Of a stretch of DNA of 27,454 bases, positions 22,665 to 27,454 are shown piece after piece (the first letter of the stretch is position 1; every line of letters starts with the position of its first letter). The translations under genes and the position numbers were made by a program. Source of the DNA: UBA4874 sp002399435 (GTDB lineage: Bacteria > Bacillota > Clostridia > Caldicoprobacterales > DTU083); NCBI GenBank assembly GCA_036823195.1, contig DAISGI010000034.1, positions 1-27,454 on the forward strand, in the 5' to 3' direction. Below the pieces are notes generated by a model, which saw only the letters and a program-made list of their open reading frames with translations, was not told the DNA's origin and ran no database searches.

Positions 22665-23808
22665 AAATGAAGGAGACCTGTCCCGACAGGAAACGGAAGC
22701 TTCGAAAAGCGCCTGGGAAAATGGAAAAGGCACTTTCCTGACAGAGGCGGAGAAGGATATGTTGGGTGAGATTGGAAATATATCCATGTCAACAGCGGCG
22801 ACAGCCCTGTCCAAAATACTGTCCGAAAAGGTTTCGATCACAACGCCGCAGGTTTCGGTCACAACGCTGTCCGAAGTGAAAGACTCCATGACCATACCCA
22901 ATGTGGTCTTTCAGGTAAAATTCCTGCAGGGATTAACAGGATTCAATATACTGCTGATGAACATAGAAGATGCTTCCGTTATCGCCAGTCTGATGATGGG
23001 CGGCAATGGGAAAGGTCATGCGGAGTCCCTTTCGGATCTGGAGATCAGTGCCGTATCCGAAGCCATGAACCAGATGATCGGCTCTGCCTCCACTTCCATG
23101 GCGACCATGCTGCATCGGGATATCGACATTACTCCGCCGAGCACGCAGATTTGGGAAACCAATGCGAATATTGACATGGAAGGGGTCGGACAGAATCAGC
23201 CCATCGTAAGAATCGCATTTCGTATGACGGTGGAGAATCTGCTGGACAGCCAGATTATGCAGATTTTTAATCTGGAGACGGTGAAGGATATTGCCGGCAG
23301 CTTGCTGGGCGGGACGGAATCCAAAATGGAAGAGCAATCCAAAATGGAAGAGCAATCCAAAACGGAAGAGCAGTCCAAAATGCGGGAGCAGCGCAAAACG
23401 AAATCCAAAAAGGAATCGGAAGCAAAAATAAAAGCGGAATCCGGATGGGCCGGATCCGATCCGGCGCCGGGGGAGTCCCGGCAGCAGCCGGTCACGATAC
23501 GGAAACCAAAATTTGGAGAACTGGAAAACAAACCTGTTTCGGACAAGCCGCGCAATCTGAGCCTGATCATGGATGTTCCCCTGGAGCTCAGTGTTCTTCT
23601 TGGAAGGACAAAAAAGACGATACGGGATGTGCTGTCCCTGAGCCCGGGTTCTGTCGTGGAACTGGACAGGCTGGCAGAAGAGCCGCTGGAGATCTATGTG
23701 AACGGCAAACGCATTGCCGAGGGGGAAGTGGTGGTGATCAACGAGAGCTTTGGGATTCGGATTACCAATATCATCAATGCGAAAGAGCGGGTAAAAAATC
23801 TGAAATAA
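22657..23808 (+). CDS. fliY: Flagellar motor switch phosphatase FliY (CheC-FliN fusion)
   Basis: The 383-residue protein joins a CheC-type CheY-P phosphatase (about 25-215) to a C-terminal FliN/SpoA domain (about 300-380, LIMDVPLELSVLLGRTKKTI). Both phosphatase signatures are visible, Glu38-x-x-Asn41 in GEIGNISMS and Glu135-x-x-Asn138 in SEAMNQMIG. It should sit in the C-ring and dephosphorylate CheY at the motor. The N-terminus lacks the LSQxEIDALL segment that Bacillus FliY uses to bind CheY-P. The linker (about 221-260) contains a six-residue repeat SKMEEQ from an 18-bp DNA repeat. The start is uncertain: ATG 22657 is chosen, ATG 22645 would add four residues. It ends the cheA-to-fliY operon. 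Confidence 0.93.
   Translation: MNENEGDLSRQETEASKSAWENGKGTFLTEAEKDMLGEIGNISMSTAATALSKILSEKVSITTPQVSVTTLSEVKDSMTIPNVVFQVKFLQGLTGFNILLMNIEDASVIASLMMGGNGKGHAESLSDLEISAVSEAMNQMIGSASTSMATMLHRDIDITPPSTQIWETNANIDMEGVGQNQPIVRIAFRMTVENLLDSQIMQIFNLETVKDIAGSLLGGTESKMEEQSKMEEQSKTEEQSKMREQRKTKSKKESEAKIKAESGWAGSDPAPGESRQQPVTIRKPKFGELENKPVSDKPRNLSLIMDVPLELSVLLGRTKKTIRDVLSLSPGSVVELDRLAEEPLEIYVNGKRIAEGEVVVINESFGIRITNIINAKERVKNLK
23320..23391 (+). repeat. 18-bp tandem repeat inside fliY
   Basis: TCCAAAATGGAAGAGCAA and close variants occur four times (starting 23320, 23338, 23356 and 23374). The unit is a multiple of three, so each copy adds the hexapeptide SKMEEQ, SKTEEQ or SKMREQ to the charged linker between the CheC and FliN domains. 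Copy number could vary without breaking the protein. Confidence 0.92.
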
Positions 23809-23827
23809 TTTTTCCTTTCCTTTCTCC

Positions 23828-23854
23828 TAAACTATTTGAAAGGGAAACCGATTA
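23828..23854 (+). promoter_or_regulatory. Sigma-D (sigma-28) promoter of the flgMNKL operon
   Basis: TAAA (23828-23831), 15 bases, then ACCGATTA (23847-23854) matches the CCGAT core of the sigma-D -10 with exact spacing. The -10 edges differ from consensus, so it may be weaker than the cheA promoter. It lies about 104 bases before flgM. Confidence 0.72.
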
Positions 23855-23861
23855 CATAAGT

Positions 23862-23938
23862 AGAGAGATTAGAGAGCGTAGTTTGGAGCGGAGAGTTTAA
23901 AGCGGAGTTTAGAGAGCGGAGTTTGGAGAGCGCCAGAG
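23862..23938 (+). repeat. Purine-rich repeats in the flgM leader
   Basis: Units of the type AGAGAGCGGAGTTTGGAG recur between the sigma-D promoter and flgM; 23871-23888 and 23911-23928 match with one difference at a 40-base spacing, and shorter GCGGAGTTTAGAG-like units fill the gap. The array ends just before the GGGAGGG ribosome site. Confidence 0.75.
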
Positions 23939-23957
23939 AAGTGCAGGGAGGGTGGAT

Positions 23958-24269
23958 ATGAGGATCAACAGGGCAGACTATGCGGATCATGTGAGATATG
24001 TGAACCAGGCTTATCAAAAGGAAAAGGAAAGCCGTTTGGGCCGGGAAGCAGACACTTCTGCGCAGAGGGATCAGATTACCCTGTCGAGAGCCAGCAGGGA
24101 TGTCCGGAGATTTGTTGAGACGGCAGACCAGGCAGAGGCAGAAGGCAGCGGGAAGGTCGACCGCATCCGTCGTGCATTGGAAAATGGAGACTATAAAGTG
24201 CATCCGGAAGAGCTGGCAGACGCGATCCTTTATAATATTTCGGAGCAGAACGGCGGCGGGGAGAAATAA
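23958..24269 (+). CDS. flgM: Anti-sigma-D (sigma-28) factor FlgM
   Basis: The 103-residue protein binds the flagellar sigma factor and keeps it inactive until the hook-basal body is finished and FlgM is exported. The sigma-binding C-terminal half is clear (KVDRIRRALENGDYKVHPEELADAILY, about 67-92); the N-terminal half is polar and probably disordered, with QITLSRASRDV in the middle. The ATG at 23958 has GGGAGGG six bases upstream; a GTG two codons earlier overlaps that site. It heads flgM-flgN-flgK-flgL behind a sigma-D promoter, so its synthesis forms a feedback loop. Confidence 0.93.
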   Translation: MRINRADYADHVRYVNQAYQKEKESRLGREADTSAQRDQITLSRASRDVRRFVETADQAEAEGSGKVDRIRRALENGDYKVHPEELADAILYNISEQNGGGEK

Positions 24270-24710
24270 ATGGAGCTGATTACATTTCTCACGCAGCAGA
24301 ATCAAATATTGCAGAGTCTTCTGGACAGCCTGGAGAAGGAAAAGCAGGCATTGATACAGGATGACATCCAGGTGATTACGGAGGTCCTGGAAGACAAAAA
24401 GCAGGATATGAACCGATTGGAGCAGTTGGAGAAAAGCCGGAGAGAAGCTTATCCCGATGTTTCGTTGTCGAAGCTGAGGGAATCCGAAAAGCTGACAGAC
24501 GACCTCGAAGCTGCGGTCAGGGAAAGAAAGCGTCTGGCAGAATCCATTTTGGAACTGCAGGAAACCAACCAGATGCTGACAAAGCAGTCCCTGTTTCATA
24601 CCAACAGGCTCCTGGACATTTTGCTGGGAGACCGGAAGCCGACCTATAATGCCAGCGGCAAGGTGGGAGAGCAGGCTGACCGGACTTCCATACTGGATCA
24701 GTCCATATAG
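24270..24710 (+). CDS. flgN: Flagellar export chaperone FlgN
   Basis: The 146-residue, largely helical protein is a cytoplasmic chaperone that delivers FlgK and FlgL to the flagellar export gate. Sequence identity cues are modest: an all-helical charged profile with heptads (LEDKKQDMNRLEQLEKSRREA), NQMLTKQSLFHTNRLLDILLG and a disordered tail. Length and position between flgM and flgK fit well. Its ATG directly follows the flgM stop, so translation is coupled. Confidence 0.88.
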   Translation: MELITFLTQQNQILQSLLDSLEKEKQALIQDDIQVITEVLEDKKQDMNRLEQLEKSRREAYPDVSLSKLRESEKLTDDLEAAVRERKRLAESILELQETNQMLTKQSLFHTNRLLDILLGDRKPTYNASGKVGEQADRTSILDQSI

Positions 24711-24781
24711 ATAAGGCAGGAACGGAAGTAAAAGAGCAGGACCTGGCTATAAGGGTTCATTATCCAAAGGAAGTGAAATCA

Positions 24782-26440
24782 TTGTCCGGACTTTTTCTAA
24801 CCATAGACACGGCCAAAAGAGGAATGTTTGCCGTACAGCAGGGGGTTCAGACGGCAGGTCACAATATTGCCAATGCAGATACCGATGGATTTTCCAGGCA
24901 AAGGGTGGAGCTGGTGACCACGCCCGGTTATCGGATCCCGGGAGTGGGACTGGTTGGGACGGGAGTGGATATTTCCACCATTGCCCGTGTACGGGATGCC
25001 TATCTGGATACCCAGATCCGTTATGAAAGCAGTATTGCCGGCCGATACAAGGCAAGGCAGGATGTCCTGGAGCAGGTTGAGATGACCTTTATGGAACCCG
25101 GGGAAAACGGGCTCAATACCTATATCGGAAAGATGTGGGATGCATGGCAGGACCTTGGCAATCACACGGAGAACCCCAATACCCGTATTCTGGTCCGGGA
25201 AAATGCCCGGACCCTGACAGACAATATGAATCATCTGTATCGTCGGCTGGATACCCTGAAGTCCGACAGCATTCATCTGGAAGAGAAAAACGTACAGGAT
25301 GTCCATTCGATACTTACGCAGGTCGGGAATCTGAACCGGCAGATCTCCAGAATCCGGATTTCCGGGGAGCAGCCCAATGATTTGGAGGACCAGCGGGATC
25401 TGCTGCTGGATCAACTTTCCGGGATAATCGATTTTTCTTCTTCGGAGGATGAATACGGACAAGTCGCCATTACCCATTCTTTTGGGCCGGATTCCGCGGG
25501 TTCCATTGAGCTTCTGGGGACTCAAAAGGGATCGGAGATCAAATATGAAATGGCCGTTGTCCGGAGTGTGGAGAGGGACAGCGACGGCAAGTATCATGTA
25601 TCCGTGGTCCGCGGCAGTTCGCCCGGCGGAGCGGAAACCCTGACCCTGACGGAGGAGGAATATAAGGCTTCCGGCATGACGGAGGGCGCCGTTTTATATG
25701 ATGAAAAGCCAGGGGAGACCCTCAGCAGCAAGGATCTGTTGCTGCTTCCCGTTTCCGGCGGCTCATTGAAGGGTTATCCCTCCGTCAGTCAGGAGATCTC
25801 CGGCTATCAGGACCAGTTGGATGGCCTGGCCAGGGCAATTGCCTATACCGTGAATACGATTCATACGACCAAGCTGAACGGGGAAAAGGCCGCAACCAAA
25901 TACTCTTTCTTTGTCGGGGACGGCGGGAGTGATGATCCGGAGCACATCAATGCCGGCAATATTACGGTAAATCCGGAGATCATGGAGGACCCGGGACGGA
26001 TCAATGCCGGAAAGAAGCTGGACGGCGGTCCCGCAGGGAATGGAGACCGCGCTTTGGCGATTGCACAGCTTCGGAATATCAGGCTGCCAATACAGGAATT
26101 TATAGACGATCCCCTTGGCGCGGCCGGGCAACTGGATAAAAATTATCAGGCAGGGGATATGCAGTTCGACCCTGTCGCCAGCGGCAGTACCACAGAAGGA
26201 TATTTCAGGGATATCATCGCGGAACTGGGAGTATCCTCCCAGGAGGCTGTTAAAATGGGGAAAAACCAGACTGCCCTGACCAATCAGCTGATTCAGAGAC
26301 GCTATTCGGTTTCAGGGGTATCCATTGATGAGGAAATCACCAATCTCATACAGCTCCAGCATGTTTACCAGGCCAATGCCAATGTCCTGTCCACACTGAC
26401 CACCATGCTGGATACTTTGATCAATCGGATGGGGGTATAA
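24782..26440 (+). CDS. flgK: Flagellar hook-associated protein 1, FlgK
   Basis: The 552-residue secreted protein is the first junction protein between hook and filament. It has the N-terminal rod/hook helix signature (AVQQGVQTAGHNIANADTDGFSRQR), the DQRDLLLDQLSGIIDF helix near residue 200, and the C-terminal heptad region ending VSIDEEITNLIQLQHVYQANANVLSTLTTMLDTLINRMGV. Both ends form the coiled D0 domain. The TTG at 24782 is favoured over the GTG at 24773 because AAAGG would lie only two bases from the latter. A 71-base purine-rich gap separates it from flgN. FlgN is its expected chaperone. Confidence 0.95.
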   Translation: MSGLFLTIDTAKRGMFAVQQGVQTAGHNIANADTDGFSRQRVELVTTPGYRIPGVGLVGTGVDISTIARVRDAYLDTQIRYESSIAGRYKARQDVLEQVEMTFMEPGENGLNTYIGKMWDAWQDLGNHTENPNTRILVRENARTLTDNMNHLYRRLDTLKSDSIHLEEKNVQDVHSILTQVGNLNRQISRIRISGEQPNDLEDQRDLLLDQLSGIIDFSSSEDEYGQVAITHSFGPDSAGSIELLGTQKGSEIKYEMAVVRSVERDSDGKYHVSVVRGSSPGGAETLTLTEEEYKASGMTEGAVLYDEKPGETLSSKDLLLLPVSGGSLKGYPSVSQEISGYQDQLDGLARAIAYTVNTIHTTKLNGEKAATKYSFFVGDGGSDDPEHINAGNITVNPEIMEDPGRINAGKKLDGGPAGNGDRALAIAQLRNIRLPIQEFIDDPLGAAGQLDKNYQAGDMQFDPVASGSTTEGYFRDIIAELGVSSQEAVKMGKNQTALTNQLIQRRYSVSGVSIDEEITNLIQLQHVYQANANVLSTLTTMLDTLINRMGV

Positions 26441-26444
26441 TGGA

Positions 26445-27389
26445 ATGAGAGTCACCAATCAGGGGATCCTTCAGAACTATCTGACCAACCTGAACCGCAA
26501 CCTTGAGAGTATGTCCGTTTATCAGAATCAGCTTTCCTCCGGAAAGGAAATCAGCAGGCCTTCTGATGATCCGTTTGCTGTAACACGCACCATGTCCCTT
26601 ACTACCTCCATTCGTCAGAATGAGCAGTATCTGCGGAATATTGAGGATGCCAGGGACTGGGTGGGTATGTCGGATTCCGCCATGGATGGCATCGGCAATG
26701 CCATGAATCGTTTAAGGGAGCTGGTCCTGGATGGCGCCAACGGTACGAATGACGGATCTGCGGAAAATGCCATATCCGATGAAGTGAAACAGATTGTAAG
26801 CCAGCTGGCACAGCTGGGAAATACCAATTATGACGGCAGATATATCTTTGGCGGTCAGGAAACGACAAAGCCTCCCTTTCATGTGGATGAGAAAGGGATG
26901 CTGCGTTATGACGGCGCAGCAGATGCGGGAGAGACGATGCTGTCCAGGGAGATCTCCCAGGATGTAATGATCGAAATCAATGTACCCGGCAGCCGGATCA
27001 TGAACGGGAAAAGCGCTGAGCTTCCGGAAACTCCGGACCCCGCGGATTCTTCCAATACTTTGGCCGGAACGCTGAATGATATTTTAAAAGCTCTGGAGGC
27101 AGGGAACAAGGAAGCCCTGGGCGGGAAACTGCTGGGGCAGATCGACGGTCATATTGACAATATGCTGTCCATCCGGTCCGAATTGGGCGCAAAATCCAAT
27201 CGGTTGGATGCTGCAAAGAAGAAGAATGAAGAGGAAAGCTTCAATATGACAAAGATGAAGTCCAAAACGGAGGACATTGATTTTGCAGAAAAGATCATGC
27301 AGTACATGACGATGACCAATGTTTACGTTGCTTCCCTGTCTGTCGGGGCAAAGATTCTGCAGCCGACCATTCTTGACTTTCTGAAATAG
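26445..27389 (+). CDS. flgL: Flagellar hook-associated protein 3, FlgL
   Basis: The 314-residue protein is the second hook-filament junction protein. It has a flagellin-like N-terminus (MRVTNQGILQNYLTNLNRNL, QNQLSSGKEISRPSDDP) and a flagellin-like C-terminus (ADIDFAEKIMQYM-type region, here EDIDFAEKIMQYMTMTNVYVASLSVGAKILQPTILDFL) around a variable middle. Length is usual for FlgL and too short in the centre to be flagellin. It starts four bases after the flgK stop with GGGGG upstream and is complete. It is last in the flgMNKL unit; a new sigma-D promoter follows 30 bases later. Confidence 0.95.
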   Translation: MRVTNQGILQNYLTNLNRNLESMSVYQNQLSSGKEISRPSDDPFAVTRTMSLTTSIRQNEQYLRNIEDARDWVGMSDSAMDGIGNAMNRLRELVLDGANGTNDGSAENAISDEVKQIVSQLAQLGNTNYDGRYIFGGQETTKPPFHVDEKGMLRYDGAADAGETMLSREISQDVMIEINVPGSRIMNGKSAELPETPDPADSSNTLAGTLNDILKALEAGNKEALGGKLLGQIDGHIDNMLSIRSELGAKSNRLDAAKKKNEEESFNMTKMKSKTEDIDFAEKIMQYMTMTNVYVASLSVGAKILQPTILDFLK

Positions 27390-27418
27390 TTAAAAGATTA
27401 TATTTCTGACGTTCGCGC

Positions 27419-27445
27419 TAAACTTATTCCACAAGGTTCCGATAG
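27419..27445 (+). promoter_or_regulatory. Sigma-D (sigma-28) promoter reading out of the right edge
   Basis: TAAA (27419-27422), 15 bases and TCCGATAG (27438-27445) match the sigma-D consensus well. The gene it drives lies beyond 27454. In related genomes fliW, csrA and flagellin follow flgL, so one of these is likely. Confidence 0.82.
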
Positions 27446-27454
27446 ATAATAATG

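Noticed and set aside
23816..23846. Hairpin TTTCCTTTC / GAAAGGGAAA after fliY as a terminator
   Set aside because: The stem has a bulge and no T-run follows; the same bases form the spacer of the sigma-D promoter.
1..27454. CRISPR arrays, tRNA or rRNA genes, insertion sequences
   Set aside because: The repeats are contiguous tandems without unique spacers of constant length. No cloverleaf, rRNA segment or transposase was recognised by reading; a dedicated tRNA scan was not possible.

Overview
The window reads as the chromosome of a motile, Gram-positive-type Firmicute, most likely a member of the Clostridia. Supporting signs are strong GGAGG-type ribosome binding sites, frequent TTG/GTG starts, a walJ-htrA-rlmH block as in Bacillus, a fused CheC/FliN-type FliY, CheD, and sigma-D (sigma-28) promoters. 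I cannot name the genus. No rRNA, tRNA, CRISPR array or insertion sequence was recognised.

Layout. (1) 1-2530, minus strand: a C4-acid module with malic enzyme followed by the alpha subunit of a two-subunit iron-sulfur fumarase; no beta subunit is in view. The left 404 bases are repeat-rich non-coding DNA. (2) 2812-6531, plus strand: walJ-type metallo-hydrolase, a lipoprotein-like HtrA protease, a CPBP membrane protease and rlmH. (3) 6677-8367: an AT-richer two-gene cassette, an ImmA/IrrE metallopeptidase and a DUF4411 PIN-domain protein, which looks like an acquired toxin-antitoxin or defence module. (4) 8387-11374: a metal-resistance operon with an ArsR/SmtB-type sensor carrying two metal-site motifs, a free-standing HMA metal-binding protein and a P1B ATPase, with two likely operators and a structured spacer. 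(5) 11375-13530: a small one-helix membrane protein on the minus strand, facing a plus-strand promoter, then a LytTR response regulator and a two-helix GHKL kinase. (6) 13689-14606, minus strand: a tandem GNAT acetyltransferase. (7) 14690-27389, plus strand: a chemotaxis and flagellar cluster, cheA-mcp-cheW-cheR-cheD-cheY-fliM-fliY followed by flgM-flgN-flgK-flgL. Both halves start behind sigma-D promoters, and a third sigma-D promoter at the right edge points out of the window.

How the genes fit together. The chemotaxis genes form a chain from receptor (Mcp) through CheW/CheA to CheY and the FliM/FliY switch. Adaptation is represented by CheR and CheD, and the FliY CheC-like domain can remove phosphate from CheY; no cheB is present here. 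FlgM holds sigma-D until the hook is complete, FlgN chaperones FlgK and FlgL, and those two form the hook-filament junction. FlgM therefore probably controls the promoter of its own operon and that of the cheA operon.

A second theme is structural: many spacers carry short tandem repeats (10 to 66 bp units), usually purine-rich on the strand of the downstream gene and often directly before its ribosome binding site. One such duplication has rewritten the end of cheR. The most speculative candidate for something new is the small membrane-protein locus at 11424-11818, whose layout resembles a type I toxin-antitoxin pair.
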